Of a DNA stretch of 64,000 nucleotides, positions 8,544 to 17,524 are shown piece after piece. Position 1 is the stretch's first letter; each line of letters begins with the position of its first letter. The stretch covers positions 1 through 64,000 of the forward strand of contig JAHDBN010000011.1 in the NCBI GenBank assembly GCA_020630335.1. The letters run 5' to 3'. Under the pieces are notes generated by a model. It saw only the letters and a list, made by a program, of their open reading frames with translations, ran no database searches and was not told the origin of the DNA. The position numbers and the translations under genes are program-made. The stretch is from Bacteriovoracaceae bacterium. GTDB taxonomy: Bacteria; Bdellovibrionota; Bacteriovoracia; Bacteriovoracales; Bacteriovoracaceae.

Positions 8544-10358
8544 TTAATTTAATAATCCAATCATTAAACTCATTTGGACTGGTAAATATACTAATGTGCT
8601 TAAAAAATACTTTCTCGCCCAAGGTTTATAATCACTTGTTTTAAAACCTTGAAGTGCTAAATATGTTGAAAAAGCTCCTAACAATAACGTTCCAATTAAA
8701 TACCAAGGGCTTTTCGTTAAATAAAAGAAATATGGTAATGATGAAACAGCAATAAGGCTTAACGTGTAAAACATAATTCTCCATACAGTAGACTTTTCAC
8801 CTGCCGTATTTGGAAAAACTTTAAAACCAGCTCCCTCATAATCTTCTTTATATCTCATCGATATCGCCATGAAGTGTGGAATTTGCCATAGAAATAAAAG
8901 CAAAAACAAAATAACTCCAAGTAATTGGATTTCATTAGTAACGATAGTATGTCCCATTAAAGGTGGCATTGCTCCTGGAATAGCACCTACAAAAACTGCA
9001 TGAGAACTAACTTTTTTAAATGGAGTGTAAAATAAAACATAAAAAAGAGTAGCTATAATACCTAAAATAGTAGTGATCTCATTTGTAAATTTATAAAGTC
9101 CTAAAACTGCAACTACACACATTGAGAAACCAAAAAGGAAAGCAATATTAGGGTTAATTCTGTTGGCAGCTAATGGCCGATCAGCCGTTCTCGCCATTTT
9201 TTTATCAATATCTCTTTCTAAATAACAATTTAGAGTACAAGCCCCACCAACCAATAAAGTTGTAAATACTATCCCTAAAACAGCATTAACTGCACTGATA
9301 TTACCAGGTGATAAAAAAATCCCTATTCCTGCTGTAAAAATAACTAAACTTGAAAGTCTTGGTTTTGACATGGAAAACATATCAAAAATAAAATCATGTC
9401 TTTTATTTTCAAATTTAACGTTTTTATTTATCCAAGTGATTTCTAAAAATAACTTCCAAGTGAAAATAAAAACCAGAGCTGCTCCACCAAGGTGAAGAGT
9501 CGTTGCTGCAATTCCTAAATTTGTAGCTACAGATAAAAGTCCTAGTTTTATTTGAAAAAGAACCAATACGGGTAAACTCATTAGTTTAAATCTAATTGCA
9601 TTCCAAAATGGTATCTCTTTATTTTTCTTAAAAGTTTTAATAAATGTATAAGCACAATAAAAAATATAAAAAGCGAGAAGGTAAGCAACATACCTATGAC
9701 CCATGTGAAACATTGCTTGGAAAGATTCTGGAAAAAAAGATTTCTTACCACTTAAAAGATCAAAACAAGAAAATGCATTAGACCAGCTTGTTCCACAAAC
9801 ACTTCCTAATCCTAAATGCCTCATAGAAGCACCCAGGATCATTTGTCCATAAACTGCTAAAAGTAAAATCGCACTATGTTTTTTTATTCCTTGATTCCAA
9901 ATAGTTTTAGAAGAAAGCTCCTTCACTTTAATATTTGAAATCTGAATGAGGTGTATTAAATAGATCAACGATCCGAAAAAAATCATTGATAAACCAAGAT
10001 GCATGGTTGAAATAATAGTAGGAAGTTTATAAATAACCGTTAAACCTCCAAGTATTCCTTGAATGATTACTAAAAACAAAGATAAAAGACTGGATTTAAA
10101 AATTTTTGATTTTCTTGAATAAACAATTGCACTAAAAAATGAAATTAAAATTGTAAGAAATCCTACTAATGCACCTAATAAACGATGAGAATGTTCTATT
10201 AAGATCCCACCTTCCATTTTAGGCATAAGCTCGCCATAACAAAGAGGCCAATCCGGACAAGCAAGAGAAGAACCTGTATTATGAACAAATCCACCCAAAT
10301 TAATAAGAACAAATGTCACTGTAAGTGTTAAGTAGATTAAGTACTTTAATTTATTCAC
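8544..10358 (-). CDS. Fused heme A synthase (CtaA) and heme O synthase (CtaB)
   Basis: A 604-aa membrane protein joining two consecutive enzymes of heme A synthesis. Residues 1-310 are CtaA/COX15-like: an extracytoplasmic CPDWPLC, EHSHR with H56/H58, H120, FHMGHR (H218, H221) and H289. Residues about 325-604 are CtaB/COX10-like prenyltransferase: the metal-diphosphate motif NCYLERDID (N377, E381, D385), RTADRP, and MRYKEDYEGAGF. E381 replaces the more usual first Asp. CtaB farnesylates heme B to heme O and CtaA oxidises it to heme A, so the fusion could channel heme O. The order CtaA-CtaB is opposite to that of the reactions. Confidence 0.93.
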   Translation of the reverse strand: MNKLKYLIYLTLTVTFVLINLGGFVHNTGSSLACPDWPLCYGELMPKMEGGILIEHSHRLLGALVGFLTILISFFSAIVYSRKSKIFKSSLLSLFLVIIQGILGGLTVIYKLPTIISTMHLGLSMIFFGSLIYLIHLIQISNIKVKELSSKTIWNQGIKKHSAILLLAVYGQMILGASMRHLGLGSVCGTSWSNAFSCFDLLSGKKSFFPESFQAMFHMGHRYVAYLLAFYIFYCAYTFIKTFKKNKEIPFWNAIRFKLMSLPVLVLFQIKLGLLSVATNLGIAATTLHLGGAALVFIFTWKLFLEITWINKNVKFENKRHDFIFDMFSMSKPRLSSLVIFTAGIGIFLSPGNISAVNAVLGIVFTTLLVGGACTLNCYLERDIDKKMARTADRPLAANRINPNIAFLFGFSMCVVAVLGLYKFTNEITTILGIIATLFYVLFYTPFKKVSSHAVFVGAIPGAMPPLMGHTIVTNEIQLLGVILFLLLFLWQIPHFMAISMRYKEDYEGAGFKVFPNTAGEKSTVWRIMFYTLSLIAVSSLPYFFYLTKSPWYLIGTLLLGAFSTYLALQGFKTSDYKPWARKYFLSTLVYLPVQMSLMIGLLN

Positions 10359-10561
10359 TAGTCTTCCTTTGTACTTTTACCACCTTGCTTCGCGGCCATC
10401 CTAAATAGCACATAAAAAGGGATATAGATTAAAGCAATAAAGACTGAAAGAATTACAACCGTGTACTTCCCACCACCTTCAGTTGATCCAGCACAATAAG
10501 GACAAGCCAAAAGAGTTTGGCTAAAAGAGATCAACAAAAAAAATAATATTTTAAAATTCAT
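10358..10561 (-). CDS. Small CPYC membrane protein within the cox operon
   Basis: A 67-aa protein when started at MNFKILFF, whose ATG overlaps the preceding COX3 stop (TAATG). It has a signal or first membrane segment, then CPYCAGS just outside the membrane, a Gly-rich turn, a second helix (VVILSVFIALIYIPFYVLF) and a basic tail. It overlaps the ctaA-ctaB start. The CxxC next to oxidase assembly genes suggests thiol or copper handling during assembly; this is inference, and I do not recognise the family. Confidence 0.65.
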   Translation of the reverse strand: MNFKILFFLLISFSQTLLACPYCAGSTEGGGKYTVVILSVFIALIYIPFYVLFRMAAKQGGKSTKED

Positions 10562-11172
10562 TATAATAAATAAATAAAAGTAAAAACTAAAATCCAGACT
10601 AAATCGACAAAGTGCCAAAACAAGCCAAGGACTTCTAGATTTCTATAATCACCATTATCATATTTGCCTTCGTAGGCATTTTTATACTCACAAATTAAAT
10701 AAATGACTCCAGTCAAAACATGAAGTCCATGAAAACCGGTAACCATATAAAAAGTAGAAGCAAATAAGTTCTCCCCTTGCATGAACTCTGAAAGACTAAT
10801 TCCTATATGAACAAGGTGCATGTATTCATAAGCTTGTATGCATAAAAAGATAGCGCCACCGATGATAGTGACTAAAAGCCATTTAAGCATTTTGTCTCTT
10901 TGCTTTAATCTACAAGCATCGATAGATAGAACCATTGAAACGGAACTACAAATCAATAAAAATGTTGCTATACCTGAAAGCGCAACACCTAAGTGTTCAG
11001 CAGGTGTTGGCCAAGTCTTTGAAGATCTCAGAACAGCATAAGCGATTAGAAATCCAGAAAAACTCATCGCATCTGTAACCAAAAAGATCCACATTGCAAT
11101 TTTACCTGGACTAGCTTTCCCAAATTGCGGGTCTACATGATTTGGATTTAATAATTTATAACCAGAAGCCAT
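10561..11172 (-). CDS. ctaE: Cytochrome c oxidase subunit III, first copy
   Basis: A 203-aa protein with five hydrophobic helices. Family blocks include GKIAMWIFLVTDAMSF, TGFHGLHVLTGVIYL and the terminal LFWHFVDLVWILVFTFIYLL. It follows the octaheme cytochrome gene, overlapping its stop by one base, and precedes the CPYC mini-protein. It is more typical in its first helices than the second COX3 at 5426-5995. Which copy is in the core oxidase is not decidable from sequence. Confidence 0.9.
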   Translation of the reverse strand: MASGYKLLNPNHVDPQFGKASPGKIAMWIFLVTDAMSFSGFLIAYAVLRSSKTWPTPAEHLGVALSGIATFLLICSSVSMVLSIDACRLKQRDKMLKWLLVTIIGGAIFLCIQAYEYMHLVHIGISLSEFMQGENLFASTFYMVTGFHGLHVLTGVIYLICEYKNAYEGKYDNGDYRNLEVLGLFWHFVDLVWILVFTFIYLL

Positions 11173-14084
11173 TACTTTTTATCCTCTGTTTTATCTTCTT
11201 TTTTCGCTGTCTCAGTATTTGCTTTTTGAGCTTGAGCAGCACTTTCTATTTTTTTCATTTCAGTCTTCACATTACCCAACGAAAGAACGTACTTAACCAT
11301 AGCGTTCATTTGTCTTTCAGGATCATCACCAAGTAAACCAGCTAAACTTTCATCGTATTCTTTCGCTGCTTTTGTTCCACCTTCCCAGAAATCAGGCATT
11401 GGAGTATAAAGCTGAATAGCAAGTGGATTTTTTAACCATTTCTTTATCCAAGTTGGTCTTAATCTTGATGCTGCCTTATGAAGATTAGGTCCTTGAGCTT
11501 CTTCATTATTAAAACCAATTGAGTGACAACTTACACAAGCAAAACCATCCCACATCTTTCTTGCAGCTTCTTTCTCTCCTGCTTCCCAGACAACCTTAGG
11601 TTTATTTATATAATTGCTAACTCCAGAACTTGCATTGAAATAAGTAATTAATTTATCAACCTCTCCAGGCAAGTAATCAAACGATGGCATTCTTACTTGT
11701 AAGTAAGGCCTAATAGGAGAAATATTTTGTAAAAAGTTTTGGAACCAATCAGGATTCACCCTATGTCCCTGATCAACTAACCATGGAGGCCCGGCATTTA
11801 AATCATCAGAATAAGCAGCTCCAATATCACCACCCATCCCATCAATTTTATGACAGCCATAACAATTATATTTATTAGCAACCTTCATTCCTTCAAGAGC
11901 TAACTTTCCAGCAGCATCATGGTTCTTTTTTCCTGCCATTGGAATAAACTGAGCATTAAAACCAAGAAGCGCAGTCGTCATTGCGTCTATTTCTTCTTTG
12001 TTCAAATAAAAGTTAGGCATTCTATTTAAATCTTTAAAAGGTTTTGGAACACCAATGTCCCATCTTCTTGGATTCTCAAGGTGAGCGTACATCCACGCAT
12101 CTCTTCTATGAGGAATATGGTGTTGCTGACCAAATCCAAATTGATGAACAAATTTAGAACCAATTCCATTCCACTCTGGTCCTATAGGAGGTCTGTCTTC
12201 AGCGAATCCCTCAATTGTATGACATGAATAACAACCATATTTTCCAATACTTAATCGACCTAATTCAAGAGTTCTTTCTCTATCACTCATACTATTGAGT
12301 TTTGCTCTTGCGCTTTTTTCTGGATCAAATTGAGAGAAATAATCACCAACAAGGATTTCGTCTCGAACTGTCTTATTTAATGGCTCAAATTTTAAACCTT
12401 CAAACTTTGGATTTTTAAGTCCTAAAAGATAAGTAGCAATATCATTTGCCTCTGACTTAGATAATCTAAATGAAGGCATCACTGTATCTTTTTGGTAATG
12501 CGAAGGTTTAATCAACCAAGATACTAACCAATTAGCATCAACCTTAGAACCTGTACCTGTAAGATAAGGTCCTTTTAAAGAGTTCACTTTGTTATATGGT
12601 TCATCTATTCCTTCAATTTGGTGACAAGCAATACACCCTACTGTTTGAATTAACTCTTTTCCTTTTTCAGCGTTTCCTTGTTCATATTTAGCAAAAGCAT
12701 TTGAAGTTTTTGATTTTTCATGAATGTATTCAGCCATTGCATTAACTTCTGCAATATTCTTAATCATAAATTCTGGTTTAGAGTTATTAGACTGTCCAAA
12801 AAATGCTGGCATTCTAGAATTTGGATTAAATGTATGAGGCGACCAAATCCAGTTTTTCATAAATTCTAAGCTAACTTTAGAATTTATTTTTGTAAGACTA
12901 GGTCCTGGCTTTTTTAGATGTTCCCATCCATCAGCTTTATGACATCCATAGCAACCATAATTTTCAAGAAGTTTTCGACCTTTATTTAATTTTTGAGAAA
13001 GACCAATTCTTTCTTCTCCAGAGTGACACTTTACACAGCTAGCTTCGGTGTATTGCAATGGTAACATTGGCTCTGGAATTTTATGAGGTTCATGCCAGTG
13101 ATATTTTTTCTTCCACTCTTTTTCTTGTTCAGCATTTTGAGGCATATGAGCAGGTGCACTGAAATCAAAAACTCTATGTCCTTCTCCTCCATGACAACCT
13201 GTACATCCAAATTTTTTCATTGGATGCGCTGAGTTTCTACCAACAGCTAATTCATTAACTCTTGGGTGAGTTTTATAGGGATTTTCTTGATCTTCATACC
13301 CTTCTTTATCGATGAATTTATGACAAGTGATACATCTATCAACTTTTTTCGTCTGAACGAAATATCTATCATCTGTAATATTATCAAGAACAATTTGTTC
13401 AATCTTTAAAGTAGGATCTAAATAATCAATAAACGGTGAATTTCTTAAAAACCAAATCGGAGTTTTTTCAGTTTTTGACTTCGCAAATATTAATCTATCT
13501 TTTGCTCCTGTCAGCTTGCTTAACTCTTTTTCGAATTCTGATTTCTTAGAAGTTATTTTTTTTAATTTTTTGTTTAATTGGGATTGCTCTAATTGATAAG
13601 TTTTTAGATCATCTTTTCCTTCAGCAAAACGTTTTTTTGCTTCAATCATTAAAGCTTTATACTTATCTGCTCTTTTATCATGATGCATATGATAATGTTC
13701 ATATTGAAATTGATACTCACCAGATTTTGATCCATGAATACCATTAGTCATGTTTTGAGCATAAATTTTCTTATCTAGAAGACTTAATTCTTTTTCTATA
13801 GATTGAATTTCTTTTTTTCGTCCTTCTATTTCTTTTTCTGCTGAATCAATTTTAGCTTTAATAGCTGCTAAATCTTCTTGATTAATATTTTTATTTTCTT
13901 CCGCTATTCTTTCAGCTAATACTTTTTGTTCTATCTCTAAAGCTTTTACCTGAATCGCTTTCCATGGCCTGATGTAATCATCAAGGAACATCCAAAGAGT
14001 TGCTATTAAAAATAAAACTGCGACAAAAGCAAAAACCTTGTTCAAGGTTTTTGTATTGTAATGCATTCCTGGTTCACGTTTCAT
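11172..14084 (-). CDS. Membrane-anchored octaheme cytochrome c with coiled coil, bc-complex associated
   Basis: A 970-aa protein with one N-terminal helix (about 17-34) and a charged coiled coil (about 42-205). Eight CxxCH heme sites start at C251, C294, C350, C378, C484, C618, C741 and C850. The last five look like class I cytochrome modules, each with an MPxF ligand motif (M425, M536, M689, M799, M896). The first three are closely spaced and lack these, more like a small multiheme domain. The C-terminus is Lys/Glu-rich and unstructured. Between split cytochrome b and COX3 in the operon, it probably serves as the cytochrome c1 equivalent and wires the bc complex to the oxidase. The exact architecture is unfamiliar to me. 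Confidence 0.85.
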   Translation of the reverse strand: MKREPGMHYNTKTLNKVFAFVAVLFLIATLWMFLDDYIRPWKAIQVKALEIEQKVLAERIAEENKNINQEDLAAIKAKIDSAEKEIEGRKKEIQSIEKELSLLDKKIYAQNMTNGIHGSKSGEYQFQYEHYHMHHDKRADKYKALMIEAKKRFAEGKDDLKTYQLEQSQLNKKLKKITSKKSEFEKELSKLTGAKDRLIFAKSKTEKTPIWFLRNSPFIDYLDPTLKIEQIVLDNITDDRYFVQTKKVDRCITCHKFIDKEGYEDQENPYKTHPRVNELAVGRNSAHPMKKFGCTGCHGGEGHRVFDFSAPAHMPQNAEQEKEWKKKYHWHEPHKIPEPMLPLQYTEASCVKCHSGEERIGLSQKLNKGRKLLENYGCYGCHKADGWEHLKKPGPSLTKINSKVSLEFMKNWIWSPHTFNPNSRMPAFFGQSNNSKPEFMIKNIAEVNAMAEYIHEKSKTSNAFAKYEQGNAEKGKELIQTVGCIACHQIEGIDEPYNKVNSLKGPYLTGTGSKVDANWLVSWLIKPSHYQKDTVMPSFRLSKSEANDIATYLLGLKNPKFEGLKFEPLNKTVRDEILVGDYFSQFDPEKSARAKLNSMSDRERTLELGRLSIGKYGCYSCHTIEGFAEDRPPIGPEWNGIGSKFVHQFGFGQQHHIPHRRDAWMYAHLENPRRWDIGVPKPFKDLNRMPNFYLNKEEIDAMTTALLGFNAQFIPMAGKKNHDAAGKLALEGMKVANKYNCYGCHKIDGMGGDIGAAYSDDLNAGPPWLVDQGHRVNPDWFQNFLQNISPIRPYLQVRMPSFDYLPGEVDKLITYFNASSGVSNYINKPKVVWEAGEKEAARKMWDGFACVSCHSIGFNNEEAQGPNLHKAASRLRPTWIKKWLKNPLAIQLYTPMPDFWEGGTKAAKEYDESLAGLLGDDPERQMNAMVKYVLSLGNVKTEMKKIESAAQAQKANTETAKKEDKTEDKK

Positions 14085-14097
14085 TTCGCTTTAAACC

Positions 14098-15222
14098 TTA
14101 TATGTTAAATTCAAACTCTGGCATAAAAACAATATATTTTAGGTTAATTAACCATCTTAAATACATTTTTATTGGAAGAGTAAGAGTCATTAATACTAGA
14201 AAAATTAAGATGCTATAACGAGCCCAACCTAATCGTTGTAAATATCTTTTACCTAAGAAGCCACCATTAAAAATAGCTCCAAAAGTTCCTTTAAAATTAA
14301 AAAGCTTTTTAGTGAGAAATAGTGGGAATAGTACTAAATATGCAAGTGTCATTAGTATCCCGGCTATCTCTCTTACAAGAATATTACTTGGCAGCTTTAC
14401 ACCTAAAGTATTAATCCAAAGCATTTCTGAAATGTTTACATTGTTAGCAGCAATAACTTTGTGGGTATCCCAAACTTCAAAAGGCCCATAAAATGACCAG
14501 TTAGGTCCTCTGAATACCGTTCCTATGATGATTAAGAAGTTCCAAAGAACTAACCAGCAAAACAAGTAAACAATTATCGCAAATTTTCTTTCTCTAAAAG
14601 TATAGTATCCATTTCCTTTAGGATTAACATCAATATAAGGAATAGCAATCAGCCCAACAACAATTAAACCAGGAAGTAAAACTCCTGCAAGCCAAGGATC
14701 AAAATATACGAGCATTTCTTGTAAGCCTAAAAAGTACCAAGGTGCTTTTGCAGGGTTTGGTGCCCAAGTTGGATTTGCTGGTTCTTCAAGAGGAGCTTTA
14801 AAAAATACGGCCCAGCCAATTAAAAATACTGTTCCCAAGATGATTGCAAAAAGTTCCGTATAAACTAAATTAGGCCACGCCCAAACTTTTTCTCTATTTT
14901 CAGGTGTTGCTTCTATAGGTGGAAGCCCTTGAGCCATTCTTCTATCATTATTTACTCCTTTATAAAGAGCAAACCATGTTGTCCATGCAAGCAGCAATAC
15001 AAGAAAAATAATAGGAACGTTATCATTGGTCATATAAAAGTTTGCAGAAAAAACAGGATCCATAAAACAAAGAACAAACATTACGACTGTTCCTATCATT
15101 AATCCTATTCCAAACTTTTTCGTTGCTACTAAATCAACATATTTAATCATGAAGAAAAAAGCGATGCATACAAAGGTAAAAGAATATACTGGGTCTGTGT
15201 AAATGTTAAAAAATTCTTTCAT
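14098..15222 (-). CDS. Cytochrome b, C-terminal half, of a split bc complex
   Basis: A 374-aa membrane protein with about eight hydrophobic helices. The quinol-site signature is PAKAPWYFLGLQEM (159-164 KAPWYF), where the PEWY glutamate of standard cytochrome b is replaced by Pro. The helices after it correspond to the C-terminal cytochrome b domain. Three additional helices precede the motif (about 13-30, 37-58, 69-88), making it much longer than a PetD-type subunit IV. It starts 6 bp after the N-terminal half. Together the two form the quinol-oxidising membrane core. Confidence 0.88.
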   Translation of the reverse strand: MKEFFNIYTDPVYSFTFVCIAFFFMIKYVDLVATKKFGIGLMIGTVVMFVLCFMDPVFSANFYMTNDNVPIIFLVLLLAWTTWFALYKGVNNDRRMAQGLPPIEATPENREKVWAWPNLVYTELFAIILGTVFLIGWAVFFKAPLEEPANPTWAPNPAKAPWYFLGLQEMLVYFDPWLAGVLLPGLIVVGLIAIPYIDVNPKGNGYYTFRERKFAIIVYLFCWLVLWNFLIIIGTVFRGPNWSFYGPFEVWDTHKVIAANNVNISEMLWINTLGVKLPSNILVREIAGILMTLAYLVLFPLFLTKKLFNFKGTFGAIFNGGFLGKRYLQRLGWARYSILIFLVLMTLTLPIKMYLRWLINLKYIVFMPEFEFNI

Positions 15223-15228
15223 AATCTT

Positions 15229-16011
15229 CTACAGCGGTGCTGATATTCCTCCATCTTTTCTAACTCTCCAAAAATGAACAGCTATAAGTACAGAAACAAC
15301 AACTGGTATAAAAACACAGTGAAGAATGTAAAATCTTAAAAGCGCAGCTTCACCAACAAATCGTCCACCAAGAAGCTGGAACCTTACATCGTTTTTATCA
15401 CTTACCATTACAAAGTCACCAATTTTAGCAAGCATAGCACCAGGACCACCATGACCAGCAAAAGGTGTTGCCTTTGCCATATTCGATCCAACTGTAATTG
15501 CCCAAATAGCTAATTGATCCCACGGAAGTAAATAACCAGTAAATGAAAGTAATAAAGTTAATACAAGAAGAATAACTCCAACGCCCCAGTTAAATTCTCT
15601 AGGTGGTTTATAAGAGCCAGTCATGAAAACTCTAAACATATGAAGCCATACAGTAATAACCATCGCATGCGCTCCCCAACGATGAAGCTCTCTCATTATG
15701 CCCAAAGGAACATGCTCTCTTAAAGCGATAACATCGTTATAAGCATACTCAGCAGTTGGTCTATAATAAAACATTAAAAGAATTCCAGTTACAGCAAGAG
15801 CAAGGAAAACAAAAAAAGTTAATCCACCCATGCACCAAGTATAACCAAGTTGAACTCCTGATTTCTTTAATTTGATTGGATGTAAATGTAAAAATACATT
15901 TCCTGCAATTACTGCAGCTCTATTTCTCGCATTGTCTGGTGGTCCATGCCTGAAAATAGATTTCCAAACTTGGGTCTTTGCAACTTTTTGAGCAAAACTG
16001 TCTTTGGCCAT
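15229..16011 (-). CDS. petB: Cytochrome b, N-terminal half (b6-like), heme-binding
   Basis: A 260-aa protein with four main helices. Two pairs of heme b ligands are visible: H110/H124 and H231/H246. The spacing in the fourth helix (14 residues between the histidines) is that of b6-type proteins. [13 protein letters not shown] is a family signature. It lies 13 bp after the Rieske gene and 6 bp before the C-terminal half. It binds the low- and high-potential hemes of a quinol:cytochrome c oxidoreductase. Confidence 0.92.
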   Translation of the reverse strand: MAKDSFAQKVAKTQVWKSIFRHGPPDNARNRAAVIAGNVFLHLHPIKLKKSGVQLGYTWCMGGLTFFVFLALAVTGILLMFYYRPTAEYAYNDVIALREHVPLGIMRELHRWGAHAMVITVWLHMFRVFMTGSYKPPREFNWGVGVILLVLTLLLSFTGYLLPWDQLAIWAITVGSNMAKATPFAGHGGPGAMLAKIGDFVMVSDKNDVRFQLLGGRFVGEAALLRFYILHCVFIPVVVSVLIAVHFWRVRKDGGISAPL

Positions 16012-16024
16012 ATATTCTTCTCTC

Positions 16025-16522
16025 TTAAACTACAATAAAAGAATCCGGGTGAGTCCACTCACCTTTTTCATATCTAAAAACTTTTGTCTTATCTACAATA
16101 ATTTGTCCTGATGCATCCAAGTTCACTTTATATCTTTCCAAAGGTCTTGGTGCAGGGCCTTCAAAGTTAATACCGTTCGCGTAATAACCTGAACCATGAC
16201 AAGGACATTTAAATTTTCTCTCAGCTGGAAGCCAAGTTGGAACACATCCCAGGTGAGTACAAATATTTGAGAGAGCTACAAGCTTTCCTTCATTTTTATA
16301 AACCCAAACTCCGTATACATTCTTCCATCTTTCATCAACACCATCATCAAAATCATCAGGTCTTCCTGCGACGAAATCCATTGCTGGTTCAAAAACAACA
16401 TTGGGATATAGAAATCTAAAAATAAGTGATGCCATACCACCAGCGGCGGCAGCAAATGCTATCCATCCAACTGATAAAAAACTAAAAAATTCTCTTCGAT
16501 TTAATGTTGTTCTCTTGCTCAT
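16025..16522 (-). CDS. petA: Rieske iron-sulfur protein of the bc complex
   Basis: A 165-aa protein when started at [15 protein letters not shown]. The twin Arg followed by EFFSF is a Tat-type signal that doubles as a membrane anchor. The 2Fe-2S ligands are in CTHLGC and CPCHGSG. A longer reading from a GTG at 16552 is possible but adds ten residues unlike a signal peptide; an AAAGGTG lies 12 nt before the chosen ATG. It takes electrons from quinol to the c-type heme partner. It is the second gene of the respiratory operon. Confidence 0.9.
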   Translation of the reverse strand: MSKRTTLNRREFFSFLSVGWIAFAAAAGGMASLIFRFLYPNVVFEPAMDFVAGRPDDFDDGVDERWKNVYGVWVYKNEGKLVALSNICTHLGCVPTWLPAERKFKCPCHGSGYYANGINFEGPAPRPLERYKVNLDASGQIIVDKTKVFRYEKGEWTHPDSFIVV

Positions 16523-16547
16523 GCTTTTTTGATGCACCTTTAGTGTT

Positions 16548-16573
16548 CTCACTTCATCTACGCTTAAAGTGAG
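16548..16573. promoter_or_regulatory. Inverted repeat ahead of the Rieske gene
   Basis: A perfect 7-bp inverted repeat, CTCACTT and AAGTGAG, separated by 12 nt, lies in the 109-bp gap between the HEAT-like gene and the Rieske gene. It could be an operator for an internal promoter or an RNA hairpin that tunes readthrough. There is no U-tract, so a simple terminator is unlikely. Confidence 0.35.
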
Positions 16574-16631
16574 TCATAATTAGTAAAAACCTCAAAACAT
16601 TGTAATTACTTGTATTGGAAATCTAACATAA

Positions 16632-17465
16632 TTACTTCAATCTTAGTAGAGCTTGTTTGGCCTTTGTTTTAACTTCTTGATTAGATTCCGAGCTAATTAC
16701 TCGCTCAAGAAAGCCAATCAATTCTGTTTGACTTTGAACAGCTTGAAGCACATTCAGTTTCAACGATTGATGTTGAGCGACATCAACACCTGAAAGATCC
16801 TTAAAAAACAGATTTTCAAGATATTTCTCGCTTACTTTTTCATTCATAGAAACTAAAGATGTAATTGAATTATATTTAGTGATGATATTATCTGAACTCA
16901 ACTGAGACTTAATATTTTCTTTTAATTCCAATAGCTTATGCTTAGCAGACATCAATAAAATAACTTGTTTTAATCCTTCATCATCTGAATCCAAGTATTC
17001 TTTCAATTTACTAATATTCACATTTTCAATTTTTTCTAATCTTGATAAGCCAACTACAGAGCTATATCTAATTTCTTTATCATCAGATGATAAACTAGAG
17101 TTTAGGAAGTTAAATGCAAGCGGATCTTTCAATGCTCCTAAAGCAAGAACAATAAAATTTCTTGTTCTTTGGTCATCTGAATCTTGATAAACAACACTCA
17201 ACTCATCAATTAGCCAAGGAATATCTTCCTTGGGAATTTCTTCAGATGCAATATATTTAGATAAATCATAAGCTGCAACCCAACGATTTCCAAAAGTCTT
17301 TGAGTGAAGATCTTCAACTAACTTTTGATAGCCAGCTCCTCCACCTAACATTTTTGTTATACCCCATATGATTAAAAAGCCACCTACAAGAATAGCTATG
17401 GGTACTAGGTATCCAGATGAAGGATTATTAATTTCATCTTTTAATGTAGTTTTCTTAGAGTTCAT
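16632..17465 (-). CDS. Membrane-anchored HEAT-repeat-like protein, first gene of the bc/cox operon
   Basis: A 277-aa protein with one helix (about 19-41, LVPIAILVGGFLIIWGI) and then helical pairs with HEAT-like character: FNFLNSSLSSDDKEIRYSSV, LKEYLDSDDEGLKQVILLMS and further copies to the C-terminus. Such alpha-solenoids are protein-binding scaffolds. Being first in the operon and anchored in the membrane, it may be a scaffold or assembly subunit of the bc complex; this is inference. It has no cofactor-binding motifs. Confidence 0.7.
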   Translation of the reverse strand: MNSKKTTLKDEINNPSSGYLVPIAILVGGFLIIWGITKMLGGGAGYQKLVEDLHSKTFGNRWVAAYDLSKYIASEEIPKEDIPWLIDELSVVYQDSDDQRTRNFIVLALGALKDPLAFNFLNSSLSSDDKEIRYSSVVGLSRLEKIENVNISKLKEYLDSDDEGLKQVILLMSAKHKLLELKENIKSQLSSDNIITKYNSITSLVSMNEKVSEKYLENLFFKDLSGVDVAQHQSLKLNVLQAVQSQTELIGFLERVISSESNQEVKTKAKQALLRLK

Positions 17466-17524
17466 AAATTGATGGCATTATGATAGATTGTGGCAACTCT
17501 GTCCAATACACAAAGAAGATACAC

